A DNA stretch of 64,000 bases from Ktedonobacter racemifer DSM 44963 (GCF_000178855.1 NZ_ADVG01000003.1:744001-808000); one strand, 5' to 3'; counted from the first letter of the stretch, positions 1 to 8,431 are shown. Notes: generated from the letters alone by a model not told the origin. Translations and numbers: made by a program.

Positions 1-756
1 GTTCACCGTTGTCTCGTGTCCAGCCGTAAGCAGCAGAAAGATCATGGAGATAAGCTCATTCTCGCTCAGTTTATCACCCTGCTCTTCGACGCGCACCAGA
101 TCGCTTGTCAAACTGTTGTCTGGATGTTTTCGCTTTGTAGCTATCAGTGCTTTGACATAGTTGATGAATTCTGCCTCGGCGGCCCGGCCTGCGTCCTGTT
201 TCTCGGACGAAAGCGCGGCACCCTGGCTCTGCACGATGGTCTGGGTCCAGGTACGGAATTGCTGGCGGTCTTCCGATGGGACGCCCAACATTTCCGAGAT
301 GACGTTAATGGGCAGCGGAAAGGCAAAGTCGGCGACCAGGTCCATCTCTCCCTGCTCCTGAACGGCGTCGAGCAGGTCATCCGCGATCTGCTGGATACGT
401 GGGCGCAACTGCTCGATCATGCGCGGGGTAAAGGCTTTGGAGACCAGGGTGCGCAGGCGGCTATGATCTGGAAGATCCGTGTTGAGCAGGTGCCGCATGC
501 CAGCGAGGGGCACATAGCGCGCAGAGTATCCTCCACCAGGACTCTGCTCATGCCCTGGGGATAGAAGCTTCTGCATGTCTATGGTCAGGCGCGGATCTTT
601 CAAAAGCGCGATGATGTCCTCATAGGTGGTCGCCAGCCACATATCCTGCCCCATCCAGTTCCAGCGCGCGAGAGGTCCCTGCTCGCGTAGGCGCGCATAG
701 GCCGGGTAGGGATTATGTTTCTGCGCGAAAACTTCCTGTAATGTGATTTCTGTCAT
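1..756 (-). CDS. Cytochrome P450, N-terminal 252 residues (runs off the window)
   Basis: Heme-thiolate monooxygenase; only the first 252 codons lie in the window and the gene continues past the left edge. The reading frame is open from ATG at 754-756 to base 1, preceded by AAAGGAA about 11 nt upstream. Visible landmarks are the PDHSRLR segment of helix C and the I-helix oxygen-binding motif AGHETT, which falls at the very edge. The ExxR motif and the heme cysteine lie outside, so the subfamily is not assignable; the soluble N-terminus without a membrane anchor fits bacterial class I P450s. A TetR-type gene lies just upstream on the same strand and is its likely regulator or operon partner (inference). 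Confidence 0.9.
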   Translation of the reverse strand, partial: MTEITLQEVFAQKHNPYPAYARLREQGPLARWNWMGQDMWLATTYEDIIALLKDPRLTIDMQKLLSPGHEQSPGGGYSARYVPLAGMRHLLNTDLPDHSRLRTLVSKAFTPRMIEQLRPRIQQIADDLLDAVQEQGEMDLVADFAFPLPINVISEMLGVPSEDRQQFRTWTQTIVQSQGAALSSEKQDAGRAAEAEFINYVKALIATKRKHPDNSLTSDLVRVEEQGDKLSENELISMIFLLLTAGHETTVN

Positions 757-814
757 TTTGTTTATATTCCTTTCCAGTGCCTATCCATTAAAGCGTTTTG
801 GAAAAGAGGAGAGA

Positions 815-862
815 GCGGGGACACCCCGCGCCCCGGCAGGGGAGAACCCCTGCACCCCCTTT
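815..862. repeat. GC-rich stacked hairpin repeat
   Basis: Two adjacent stems: CGGGG/CCCCG around ACA and GCAGGGG/CCCCTGC around AGAA, followed by a C-rich tail. It lies between the tetR-like gene and the P450 gene, so on the minus strand it is a leader or partial terminator for the P450. A relative with the same GGGG...GTGTCCCC order lies near 34082-34115. Confidence 0.5.
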
Positions 863-886
863 CCGCCTGTCTCCTATCATTCTGCA

Positions 887-1561
887 CTAGTTTTGTGGCG
901 CGGTGGGATCGGCCATCATACCAGCGACCACAAAAGCTACGATATACTCGCGAGCGCTTTCCAGGCCCTCGCGAGATGAGAGATCCTCTCCTGGTAACAG
1001 CGTCTTATATAAAGGTAGGGAGGCGAGATAGGTCAGGCATAACTGCGTGATCGTCGACAACTGGATCGCAGGCAGATAGTCTGACCTGAGCAGTCCCGCG
1101 CTGCGCGCCTTATGAAAGAGGCGCTCAAACTGATCAAGATCTTCATTAGGAAATTGTGAGGCAATCTGGGTATAGGTCTGCCAGCCCTCAGCCATCTCCC
1201 AGGTCATGATGCGTACAAAACGCGGATGCTCAAGCAGATAGTCAAAAAGAGTGTAGAGCATTGATTCAAGGAAGGACCTGAACTGCGGGGCCTGGAGAGC
1301 AAGGGTTTCGTCCGCCAGCAAAGGCGCAAAGACGCGAGCCAGGAGGATATTCGATTCCTGGTCGGCCCGCTTGAGCACCTCGGCATAGAGGCCAAGCTTA
1401 TCGCCAAAGTAGCGAAAGATCAGCTTCTTATCATAGCCCGAGGCATGGGCAATTACGTCGACGCGCGCACCATCAAAGCCATGTTCCGCGAAGACGCTCT
1501 CCGCTGCCGCCAGAATAGCCTCGCGGCTGGCCTCTCCCCGTCTCTTGCCAGCTTCAGTCAT
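887..1561 (-). CDS. TetR/AcrR-family transcriptional regulator
   Basis: A 224-residue DNA-binding repressor of TetR type. Residues ~10-57 form the N-terminal helix-turn-helix (REAILAAAESVFAEHGF ... LIFRYFGDKLGLY); the rest is the all-helical ligand-binding and dimer domain. I start it at the ATG at 1559-1561 because GAGGAG precedes it at good spacing; a start 30 nt upstream would lie inside the operator. Two tandem 16-bp palindromes lie immediately upstream (1584-1615), so it probably represses itself. It is transcribed toward the P450 gene 130 nt downstream, which it may control. The ligand is unknown. Confidence 0.9.
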   Translation of the reverse strand: MTEAGKRRGEASREAILAAAESVFAEHGFDGARVDVIAHASGYDKKLIFRYFGDKLGLYAEVLKRADQESNILLARVFAPLLADETLALQAPQFRSFLESMLYTLFDYLLEHPRFVRIMTWEMAEGWQTYTQIASQFPNEDLDQFERLFHKARSAGLLRSDYLPAIQLSTITQLCLTYLASLPLYKTLLPGEDLSSREGLESAREYIVAFVVAGMMADPTAPQN

Positions 1562-1583
1562 ACCAGATTTCTCCTCGCAAAAT

Positions 1584-1615
1584 GTCACCAATTAGTGACG
1601 TCACTAACTAGTGAC
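1584..1615. promoter_or_regulatory. Two tandem palindromic operators for the TetR-type regulator
   Basis: Two abutting 16-bp palindromes, GTCACCAATTAGTGAC (1584-1599) and GTCACTAACTAGTGAC (1600-1615), consensus GTCACYAAYTAGTGAC. They begin 22 bp upstream of the regulator's start codon, where TetR proteins normally bind. Palindromy and spacing are seen directly; binding is inferred. Confidence 0.75.
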
Positions 1616-1657
1616 AATAGTACACGGAAATGCGGGATGATGTCAAGGGGGAAAAAG

Positions 1658-1697
1658 GTCGCGACAAGAGATTGGTGCGGAAATCTCTTGTCGCGAC
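1658..1697 (-). terminator. Hairpin terminator after the phosphotransferase gene
   Basis: Perfect 16-bp arms (GTCGCGACAAGAGATT at 1658-1673 and its complement at 1682-1697) with an 8-nt loop, followed on the minus strand by CCTTTTTCC. It lies 14 nt past the stop codon of the gene ending at 1712 and separates it from the tetR operators. Confidence 0.75.
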
Positions 1698-1711
1698 GAC
1701 AGGAACGCGCT

Positions 1712-2659
1712 CTACAAGACGGGTAACGTTAGTTTATCCAGGCCATATTTCCAGAAGAGTAAATTGGTTTCTATCATCTGTTCGCCGGGATGATAGTGCT
1801 CCCACATGAGCATGGACCAGGCGGGCTGGGTCAGGCCAACATACTTCAAGGCGGCATCGAGATGGGCTTGCTCGTAAGGAGTGAGCGGCCTTATGCTCGT
1901 GTAACCTGCATATAAGGCATGATAGAGTTCAGAATTGAAAAGCGCCCAGTAGTCCGACCCGGCATCCTGTTCAACGAAACAGAAGCCGATCACGGTCTGA
2001 ACGAAATCCATCATTGCGGCGCTCACGCCGACCTCCTGCCAATCGACAAAGGCCACGAGACGCTCCCCCTCAAACAGGCAGTTCGAGGTATCCAGGTCGC
2101 CATGTATGATGCACTGGGGAAAGGTAGCTGGCTGAAAATGCTTCAGCGAGTCGATTACAGCTAGCGTTTCACGCAAACGCTCAGTACCATACATATTTAC
2201 AGCTTTCTCTATAGTTTCGGGCAGATAGCGCGCATCGAGCCAGTGCCGCTTCTCTGGCAGATTGTCACATGGAACTAAGTGCAGACGCGCCAGGACCACG
2301 CCAATCTCATGGCAAACTGCCGGTGAGAGGGAGGGATTACGGCCTGGCAAGCGCTGCAAGACGACGGCATCACAATCGGGACTATGATAGAAGACCTGCC
2401 CAGAGGATGAGCGTAAGTAGTAAGCCGTGGCGGCGAAGTTCTGCTCTTGCAGGCGTTGCAGGAAAGGCAAACCATTCAGGACATCTTCAAGGGTGGTATT
2501 TACGATGATCTTGAAGAGATATTCGCCCTCCTCAGTGGCAACCAGGTAGTTGTGATTGGTTCCAGGCGCGCGCTTATACGAACGTATCTCGCCAAGAGCG
2601 AAGTACGCGGCGATAGCAGAGAGTTTCGCCATCAATGGGCGGTCAGATGGGGTGGTCAT
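1712..2659 (-). CDS. Aminoglycoside-phosphotransferase-fold kinase
   Basis: A 315-residue APH/choline-kinase-fold phosphotransferase. The Brenner-type catalytic loop HGDLDTSN is at about residue 186 and the metal-binding VDWQ at about 206; the N-terminal lobe carries a TEEGEYLFKI strand with the ATP-contacting lysine. Substrate is not predictable: such kinases act on small alcohols, homoserine or antibiotics. The start ATG at 2657-2659 has AAAGGAAC 7-8 nt upstream; a longer in-frame version starting at 2734 is less likely. Two other APH-fold genes lie at 3261 and 32443, with too little similarity to call them paralogues by eye. Confidence 0.85.
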   Translation of the reverse strand: MTTPSDRPLMAKLSAIAAYFALGEIRSYKRAPGTNHNYLVATEEGEYLFKIIVNTTLEDVLNGLPFLQRLQEQNFAATAYYLRSSSGQVFYHSPDCDAVVLQRLPGRNPSLSPAVCHEIGVVLARLHLVPCDNLPEKRHWLDARYLPETIEKAVNMYGTERLRETLAVIDSLKHFQPATFPQCIIHGDLDTSNCLFEGERLVAFVDWQEVGVSAAMMDFVQTVIGFCFVEQDAGSDYWALFNSELYHALYAGYTSIRPLTPYEQAHLDAALKYVGLTQPAWSMLMWEHYHPGEQMIETNLLFWKYGLDKLTLPVL

Positions 2660-3260
2660 AAACCTTGTTCCTTTCACGTACATGTGAGGGAGCACGCCAG
2701 AGCAGCCACCCAGAGAGAAAACAACCGTGGGCAACGAGCCAGCGCGTTCGCCTCACGGTTGTTTTCTTACATTAGAGAAGCACAAAGGCCGTGGGCGATG
2801 CACATATCACCCACGGCCAGCTTTTTCAGTCGTCTTTATCTAGGACTCAATTACGACTCCCGCGCTTCTGAGCCTGAAAAAGGGCATAGTACGGCCGTGG
2901 GCCAGGAGCGGAGGAGTGCAATGCCCACAGCAGCGCGTACGAAAACCGTACTTGCGCATAAACTTTACCCTGATATCGGCCATACCTGTCTTTTCAAACC
3001 CTTCTTGATTGCAAGAGCCTACAAATATGCTTCTGCTAACTCTACTACGAGAATACCCAAATTCTTCTATCCCGTCAATAGAAGAACAGCCAACCGCCAT
3101 AGACGCCTCATTAATATTCTGCTGGGAAATTTTATCAGGTTGTTCGAACAAGCCTCCACGAAAGGCGTCACACCCTCGGTATTGCCATTATTGAGTAGTG
3201 CCCATACAATTATGGCTGGTGGCGAGACTCCTTATAGAGATTGGAGGTATAGACTGGCAT
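2660..3260. other. Gene-poor 600-bp interval with three hairpins
   Basis: No convincing gene. It holds a perfect 14-bp stem AGAAAACAACCGTG (2716-2729/2754-2767), a 13-bp stem starting GGCCGTGGG (2787-2799/2806-2818, one mismatch) followed by CTTTTTC, and a GGGCAT/ATGCCC pairing (about 2882-2924). All three contain CCGTGGGC. The first two could end a minus-strand transcript or form a structured 5' leader of the phosphotransferase gene. Confidence 0.5.
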
Positions 3261-4655
3261 ATGGCGGATTCGGCACGCTATACGTTCAATATGGCGGGTA
3301 TTATCATGCATCCTGGAGAGAAGCGGGTCCTCTTGCGGGCTGTGCAAGGTGGCTGGATGCTGCCCCAGGTGGAGTGGCAGGCAGACGAGTATAGTTCGTG
3401 GAAAGAGGTGGCCCGCTTTAATCGTGAGATGCAGGGCTTGCTTGACGTGTGTTTGTCGACGGTGCGTTGCCTGGGTGAGGACTTTGAGCGCGCGACAATG
3501 CACTTTAGCCGGATCTATGTTATGGAGCTACACTCGTCCTATGATAATCTTCCGGCTGATGCCTGCTGGATTGACATCGAGGACTTGAAAGAGTTTATGA
3601 TCACGCCGGAGGAGCATCTTGTATGGCTGGAAGAGTGGTTGGCGAAGCGGGACGAAGAAGAGCGCACTCCCTGGTATCATCCTGACTGGTTGGCGAAGGC
3701 TAAGGTCTGGATTGAGCAAGCACTGGCAGAGCCGGAGGCCCAACCCTTAGTCTCAATAGAGCAGGTGGGCGTGGCGGAGCGCGGCTGCCTGCTGCGAGTA
3801 CAGACCAAGGAAAATGCTTTTTATTTTAAGGCCCTGCCTGCGTTCTTCCGACATGAGCTTACGCTGCTACAACACCTGGCACGATACCGGGTAGGGTGTG
3901 TGCCAGCGCTTGTGGCCGTGGATGAGCGTGAACACCGGCTCTTGATGCACGACTTCGGTAGTAAGCACCTGGACCAGAGCCTGGACCTGGCAGATTGGCA
4001 GGAGGCGCTGCGCCGCTATGCCATATTACAAATTGATCACATCCAAATTGATCACATCCAAATTGATCACAGCGCACAGGTAGAGCAATTGGAGGAGCTG
4101 GGGTGTCCACGCCTCCCACTGGCGACTCTGCCAGATCAGCTTGAGCGCTTGCTCACAAGTGAGCAGTCGTTGTTATTTGACACTCCTACGGCCCTCTCGC
4201 TAGAGCAGGTACGGCGACTGCATGACGCACTGCCGCTTATACGCTCGCTCTGCCAGGAGTTGGCTGGCTATGGTCTTCCTGAGACCCTTGAACATGGCGA
4301 CCTGCACGCGCAGAATATCGCCTTGAGCGGGGGCGACTATCTGTACTTCGATTGGACTGATAGTTGTATCGCCCACCCCTTCTTTAGCCTGTATCCTTTC
4401 CTGCTCGACATTGAGGCCCGCTGGCCCGAGGCCCGGATTCGCTTACGTGAGGCCTATCTTCAGCCCTGGGAGCGCTATGCCGCCCGTGCGCAACTGGTAG
4501 AGGCCTTTGAGCTGGCACAGCGGCTGGCCCCCCTGCACCTGGCTATGCTCTACGCGACACTCATCATTCCTCATATGAAGGCCAGGTGGGAGATGCAGCA
4601 CGGCGTCCCCCTTAACCTCAAAGTGCTGCTAGACCGCCTGCACGACGCTGGCTAG
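3261..4655 (+). CDS. Nudix-like/APH phosphotransferase fusion protein
   Basis: A 464-residue protein. Residues 1-150 resemble a Nudix fold (GIIMHPGEKRVLLRAVQGGWMLP) but lack a recognisable Nudix box, so hydrolase activity is doubtful. The C-terminal half is an APH-type kinase with HGDLHAQN at about residue 345 and YFDWTD as the metal-binding segment. Residues ~257-271 are three copies of IQIDH, encoded by three identical 15-bp units at 4029-4073, probably a recent in-frame expansion. I place the start at ATG 3261 (GGAGGT 12 nt upstream) rather than 3198. It is monocistronic. Substrate unknown. Confidence 0.8.
   Translation: MADSARYTFNMAGIIMHPGEKRVLLRAVQGGWMLPQVEWQADEYSSWKEVARFNREMQGLLDVCLSTVRCLGEDFERATMHFSRIYVMELHSSYDNLPADACWIDIEDLKEFMITPEEHLVWLEEWLAKRDEEERTPWYHPDWLAKAKVWIEQALAEPEAQPLVSIEQVGVAERGCLLRVQTKENAFYFKALPAFFRHELTLLQHLARYRVGCVPALVAVDEREHRLLMHDFGSKHLDQSLDLADWQEALRRYAILQIDHIQIDHIQIDHSAQVEQLEELGCPRLPLATLPDQLERLLTSEQSLLFDTPTALSLEQVRRLHDALPLIRSLCQELAGYGLPETLEHGDLHAQNIALSGGDYLYFDWTDSCIAHPFFSLYPFLLDIEARWPEARIRLREAYLQPWERYAARAQLVEAFELAQRLAPLHLAMLYATLIIPHMKARWEMQHGVPLNLKVLLDRLHDAG
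4029..4073 (+). repeat. In-frame 15-bp tandem repeat (3 units)
   Basis: Three head-to-tail units of the type CAAATTGATCACATC encode IQIDH-IQIDH-IQIDH inside the kinase-like gene. The identity of the units suggests replication slippage. Confidence 0.9.
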
Positions 4656-4749
4656 CAGATAGGCTATATAATTTTGCATACAAGCAACACATGCGTCCAT
4701 TGAAGCAGAGGACAATCAACTTAAAGCCCCAGGAGAGAGAAAATCATTC

Positions 4750-5190
4750 ATGGCTATAGGCAAAATTCAGCTTCAGAGTATACAGCAGGCACAGCGCTTG
4801 CTGGAGGTGCAGCGAGCGGCCTACCTGGTTGAGGCGAAACTGATCGGCTCGTCCGCTATTCCGGCTTTGCAGGAGGACCTTGAGGCACTTCAAAACAGTG
4901 ACGAGATCTTCTATGGCTGCTGGATAGATGGCGAGTTGGCAGGGGCTATTTCATATAAGCGAGAGGGCAGCCTCCTGGATATTTATCGCCTGGTGGTTCA
5001 TCCCAGTTATTTCCGGCGTGGTATCGGCAAGGCGCTTGTAAGCTTTGTGGAGGAGGTCGAGGAAGGGATAGAGAGGATTATCGTTTCAACGGGAGCCAGG
5101 AACTTGCCTGCCAAACGACTATATGAAGTATTGGGCTTTAGTGAGATAGGGGAGAGAGGTCATACCGGGACTGTGGATTACGCTTTTTGA
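4750..5190 (+). CDS. GNAT-family N-acetyltransferase
   Basis: A 146-residue acetyltransferase. The acetyl-CoA pyrophosphate-binding motif A appears as VVHPSYFRRGIGKALV around residues 80-97, preceded by the typical GAISY and LLDIYRL strands; STGARNLPAKRLYEVLGF is the C-terminal motif B. Upstream AGGAGAGAG supports the ATG at 4750. The acceptor substrate cannot be deduced. It is a single gene between the kinase-like gene and the convergent RpiR gene. Confidence 0.9.
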   Translation: MAIGKIQLQSIQQAQRLLEVQRAAYLVEAKLIGSSAIPALQEDLEALQNSDEIFYGCWIDGELAGAISYKREGSLLDIYRLVVHPSYFRRGIGKALVSFVEEVEEGIERIIVSTGARNLPAKRLYEVLGFSEIGERGHTGTVDYAF

Positions 5191-5209
5191 GAAGCGTAAA
5201 CGTTTTTAG

Positions 5210-5232
5210 TCCATGCAAGCATGGACCCTATA
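5210..5232. repeat. Short palindrome TCCATGCAAGCATGGA
   Basis: GTCCATG-CAAG-CATGGAC followed by CCTATA. It lies between two convergent genes and matches the ends of the ~100-bp element at 26266-26365, so it may be a solo remnant or a terminator. Confidence 0.5.
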
Positions 5233-5258
5233 GCATAATCGCAGAGTCGAGCGCGGGC

Positions 5259-6131
5259 TTATAAGAGGTGCTCGTCGATGGCTTCGGAGAAGCGTTCGAG
5301 AGCGATGAGGGATGACTCGGAGCGGCGCGAGGCGACGGCGACGTAGAGGGCGTCGATTACGCTGAGGTGGGCGATGCGGCTGGTAAGGGCCGCGGTACGG
5401 AAGGCGGTCTCACGCGAGGCAGTGATCAGGGCTATATCGGCGTACTCGCTGAGCGGCGTGTGTACATGGCTGCTCAGGAGGATGCAGAACGCGCCTGCGG
5501 CGCGGGCGGAGCGGAGCGCGTTCAGTGTCTCACGCGTGCGACCAGAGTGTGAGATGGCGAAGGCGACGGAGCCTGGGGGCAGGTTCGCGGCCGAGACCGC
5601 CTGCATGACGGCGTCATGGGTTACGGTCACGGGCAAGCCGATGCGCAGGAAGCGGTAATAGGCGTCCAGGGCAACAGGCAGGGAGGGACCAATGCCGTAG
5701 AACTCGATACGCGTGGCGTTCACCAGGGCTTCGACCGCGCGCTCTAAGAGCTGTTCATCAAGCACGGCCAGGGTGTCGGCGATGGCCTGGATGTCCGATT
5801 GGAGTACTTTGCGCGCCACCACGCCCACACTGTCATCAGGCAGAATGTCTTCGTGAATCTGATGGAGCGGGGTCATACTCTCCGCCGCCAGGGCAAGTTT
5901 GAGGTCGCGTAATCCCTGGTAGCCGAGCGAGCGGCAACAACGTACGATGGTCGCCTCGCTGACCTGAATACGCTGCGCCAGGGCCTGGACCGAGAGATGA
6001 ATCGCCTCCTCGGGGTGCTGTTCAAAGAACTGTGCTACGCGTCCCTCGGCCTCGGTCAAGGTCTGCGAGGCGGCGCGTAAACGCGCCTGGACGCCCTCCG
6101 AAATGAGGGGGCGCTCCTGTGATTGCGACAT
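5259..6131 (-). CDS. MurR/RpiR-family regulator with SIS domain
   Basis: A 290-residue regulator. Residues 1-77 are the RpiR-type helix-turn-helix (LTEAEGRVAQFFEQHPEEAI ... VSEATIVRCCRSLGYQG); residues ~110-250 are a SIS sugar-phosphate-binding domain (EFYGIGPSLPVALDAYYRF, SHSGRTRETL). I use the ATG at 6131, with GGAAGG upstream. Such proteins sense phosphosugars or related metabolites. It lies downstream of the metallophosphoesterase gene on the same strand, with a long hairpin element between, and the divergent promoter region beyond carries four GAAA-N5-TTTC sites that it could bind (inference). Confidence 0.9.
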   Translation of the reverse strand: MSQSQERPLISEGVQARLRAASQTLTEAEGRVAQFFEQHPEEAIHLSVQALAQRIQVSEATIVRCCRSLGYQGLRDLKLALAAESMTPLHQIHEDILPDDSVGVVARKVLQSDIQAIADTLAVLDEQLLERAVEALVNATRIEFYGIGPSLPVALDAYYRFLRIGLPVTVTHDAVMQAVSAANLPPGSVAFAISHSGRTRETLNALRSARAAGAFCILLSSHVHTPLSEYADIALITASRETAFRTAALTSRIAHLSVIDALYVAVASRRSESSLIALERFSEAIDEHLL

Positions 6132-6163
6132 GGGTATGACCTTCCTTTTGTTTGCGTGACTTC

Positions 6164-6244
6164 TCGCGCCTACGGCGCTCGCCGGGTTAGTGGGTGTGGT
6201 GCGTGCTGGTGGCCTGCGGCCACCAGCACGCACCACACCCACTA
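6164..6244. repeat. Composite hairpin element (27-bp perfect arms)
   Basis: A short leader CGCGCCTACGGCGCTC (about 6166-6181) precedes a long palindrome: arm 6188-6214, loop TGC, arm 6218-6244, 27 of 27 bp paired. It belongs to the window-wide family of long hairpins and lies between the metallophosphoesterase and RpiR genes. Confidence 0.9.
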
Positions 6245-6270
6245 CCTGTTATAACGGGACTTCACAACTG

Positions 6271-7077
6271 TTATAGCGGGACCTCAAAAATCCGCGTAGT
6301 GAGGATACCATCTTGAATGGTTACCAGGCGATAATGTGGCGGCTGAAGGCATAAGAGCGGCTCATCCTGGAACACGGGCTGGGGCGCCGTTGAACGCAGG
6401 CCAAAGACGGGGATGCCATGCGCGATTTTCTCATATGTCGTATGCACGTGGCCGCTGAGCACACCCAGGATCTGCGCCTGGTATTTGGTCGCGATATTCC
6501 AGAATGCCTCACTCTTCTCTTCATCCTGAAAGAAAGTGTCAAGCCAGCGAATACCTATGGGGACCATGTGGTGATGTGTCACAATCACGGATGGCAGACC
6601 GATCTGCAACGAGCGTTCGAGAAAGGCCAGGGTCTCAGGGTAAATAACGGCATCATCCCCCGCCCCAAAATCCAGGCAGATAAACTGCACCCCTTTATGC
6701 TGGAAGCTGGCGTTCATGAGGGGCATAGGAGGCGTCTCAGTGAAGAGATGGCGGAAAAATTGGTCGCGATCATCGTGGTTGCCAGGCAGAAAATACATGG
6801 GAAATGCTTCCAGGCCCTCTAGCGTGACCAGTACTGGTCCTGGAGCAGCCGAGGCAGCCTCCAACTGGAATATCTGACAGACATTGCTATAAGAAGTTGC
6901 AGACGGATTATTAACAAGGTCGCCGGTCATAATCAGGAAATCGATGTTGTCCGCGACGTGCTCCGCGATATGCCGCATAACCTTGCGCACAGCATGTGCA
7001 GTCGCATACCCCTTCATCAATTGAGACTCGGTCTCCCCCAGATGGTGGTCGGTAATCTGCACAAAAGAGAAAGACAT
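6271..7077 (-). CDS. Calcineurin-type metallophosphoesterase (CpdA/GpdQ-like)
   Basis: A 268-residue binuclear-metal phosphoesterase. All class III cyclic-nucleotide phosphodiesterase motifs are visible: QITDHHLGE at the N-terminus (D10, H12), MTGDLVNN, LPGNHDDRD, VTHHH and LSGHVHTTYE. No signal peptide, so it acts in the cytoplasm. Likely substrates are cAMP or glycerophosphodiesters; the sequence alone does not decide. The ATG at 7077 has AGGAGGAAAG upstream. It is divergent from an EamA exporter and followed by an RpiR regulator, which suggests one regulon handling a phosphorylated metabolite. Confidence 0.88.
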   Translation of the reverse strand: MSFSFVQITDHHLGETESQLMKGYATAHAVRKVMRHIAEHVADNIDFLIMTGDLVNNPSATSYSNVCQIFQLEAASAAPGPVLVTLEGLEAFPMYFLPGNHDDRDQFFRHLFTETPPMPLMNASFQHKGVQFICLDFGAGDDAVIYPETLAFLERSLQIGLPSVIVTHHHMVPIGIRWLDTFFQDEEKSEAFWNIATKYQAQILGVLSGHVHTTYEKIAHGIPVFGLRSTAPQPVFQDEPLLCLQPPHYRLVTIQDGILTTRIFEVPL

Positions 7078-7106
7078 GCCCTTTCCTCCTTGTCTCATTA
7101 AGAGAA

Positions 7107-7335
7107 GAAACTTTATTTCTTTTAGTGTATAGAGAAATAAAATTTCTGTCAAGAGAGGTTAAGCTTTCGCGCCTACGGCACTCAAGGGGAGTATGTGTGC
7201 TTGGTATGGCTTGTGGGCAATGCCCACAAGCCATACCAAGCACACATACTCCCCTTGAAAAGAAGGGTTCAATCGATCATTCGCCTTGACAGAAATGAAA
7301 CTTTATTTTATCTTTGATTTAGGAAACAATATTTC
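7107..7335. promoter_or_regulatory. Four GAAA-N5-TTTC sites in a divergent promoter region
   Basis: GAAACTTTATTTC at 7107-7119, GAAATAAAATTTC at 7134-7146, GAAACTTTATTTTA at 7297-7310 and GAAACAATATTTC at 7323-7335. Two lie on each side of the central hairpin, one pair before each divergent gene. They look like operators of one regulator, the neighbouring RpiR protein being the candidate. Confidence 0.6.
7158..7258. repeat. Composite hairpin element (38-bp perfect arms)
   Basis: Leader CGCGCCTACGGCACTC, then the longest palindrome of the family: arm 7182-7219, a single central A, arm 7221-7258, fully complementary. It sits in the middle of the divergent promoter region, so here it cannot be a simple terminator of a known gene. 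Confidence 0.9.
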
Positions 7336-7362
7336 TTTTTTAGAGCAGGAGGCTGGGTAATT

Positions 7363-8223
7363 ATGAGTCCTTTTGTGTTTCTGCTGGTGCTTGTGGCGGC
7401 GTTTTTGCATGCGAGCTGGAATTTTATGGCGAAGAGGGCGGGGAATAGCAAGGGTTTTGTCTGGTTATTTAATGTGCTGGCGAGCATTATCTATGTGCCT
7501 GTGTTATCGTATGTGCTCTTCGCCGGGCATACGTCGTTCAGTTGGGTCCAGGTGGGTTTTGCGCTGGGGAGCTCCTGCCTGCACCTGGCCTACTTTCTCT
7601 TCTTGCAGCGAGGCTATGAGACTGGAGACCTCTCGCTCTCCTATCCGCTGGCGCGCGGCACGGGTCCGCTGCTCTCAACGCTCTTCGCCATCGCGATTTT
7701 TAACGAGAGGCCAGCGGTGGGCGCGCTAGTGGGCATAGCGCTGCTTATCGTGGGGATCGTCTTCCTGGTTGGGAATCCCCTGCGCATCTTTGCTGAGGGG
7801 AAGCGCCGCGCTATCCTGTACGCCCTCCTCACAGGCGTGTTTATCGCTATCTATACGCTGTGGGATAAAGAGGCCGTGAGTACGCTGCATACCTCGCCGC
7901 TACTGATGATGGAGTTTACAAGCATTGTGATGGCTGTTTTGCTGCTGCCAGCTTCGCTAAAGCATTGGGGGCAGGTTAAGGAAACCTGGAGATCGCAGCG
8001 CCTGGAGGTACTGGGGGTTGCTATTCTCTCTCCCCTGGCCTACCTGATCATTCTATTTGTTCTGATCTCGAATCCAGTCAGCCAGGTCGCGCCACTACGT
8101 GAGAGCAGTGTTTTGATCGGCACCCTGATGGGGACGCGCCTCCTGGCGGAGAAACAGGGCGCGCGGCGCATAGTCTCGGCCGCGCTTATCCTGGTAGGGA
8201 TTACGCTCCTTGCTATCAGCTAA
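7363..8223 (+). CDS. EamA-family (DMT) membrane transporter
   Basis: A 286-residue inner-membrane protein of the drug/metabolite transporter superfamily with about ten hydrophobic helices in two EamA repeats; PLARGTGPLLSTLFAI in the first half and PLRESSVLIGTLMGTRLL in the second are the repeat signatures. These proteins usually export metabolites. GCAGGAGGCTGGG upstream supports the ATG at 7363. It is divergent from the metallophosphoesterase and shares the GAAA-N5-TTTC sites, so both are probably induced together. Confidence 0.9.
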   Translation: MSPFVFLLVLVAAFLHASWNFMAKRAGNSKGFVWLFNVLASIIYVPVLSYVLFAGHTSFSWVQVGFALGSSCLHLAYFLFLQRGYETGDLSLSYPLARGTGPLLSTLFAIAIFNERPAVGALVGIALLIVGIVFLVGNPLRIFAEGKRRAILYALLTGVFIAIYTLWDKEAVSTLHTSPLLMMEFTSIVMAVLLLPASLKHWGQVKETWRSQRLEVLGVAILSPLAYLIILFVLISNPVSQVAPLRESSVLIGTLMGTRLLAEKQGARRIVSAALILVGITLLAIS

Positions 8224-8431
8224 TAATGACTGGCAATGGTGCGGAGAGGTAGGCATATCGCATGGTGAGAAGAGTCCATGCAAGACCCTACAATTTGCCA
8301 GAAATCCCTCGGGGGAAGCCAATAGTTGTTTTAACGGCAGAGGGACTCTGGTTGAGTTTGACCTCGTGAGATAGAATGGGGGAGTGCAAAATGCGCACGT
8401 CGTCGTCCTTAATGCAAGGAGAATGGATTTT

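Noticed and set aside
2447..3394. Plus-strand frame of 315 codons across the kinase start and the hairpin region
   Set aside because: Overlaps two supported genes in other frames, and its sequence is low in family-like patterns.
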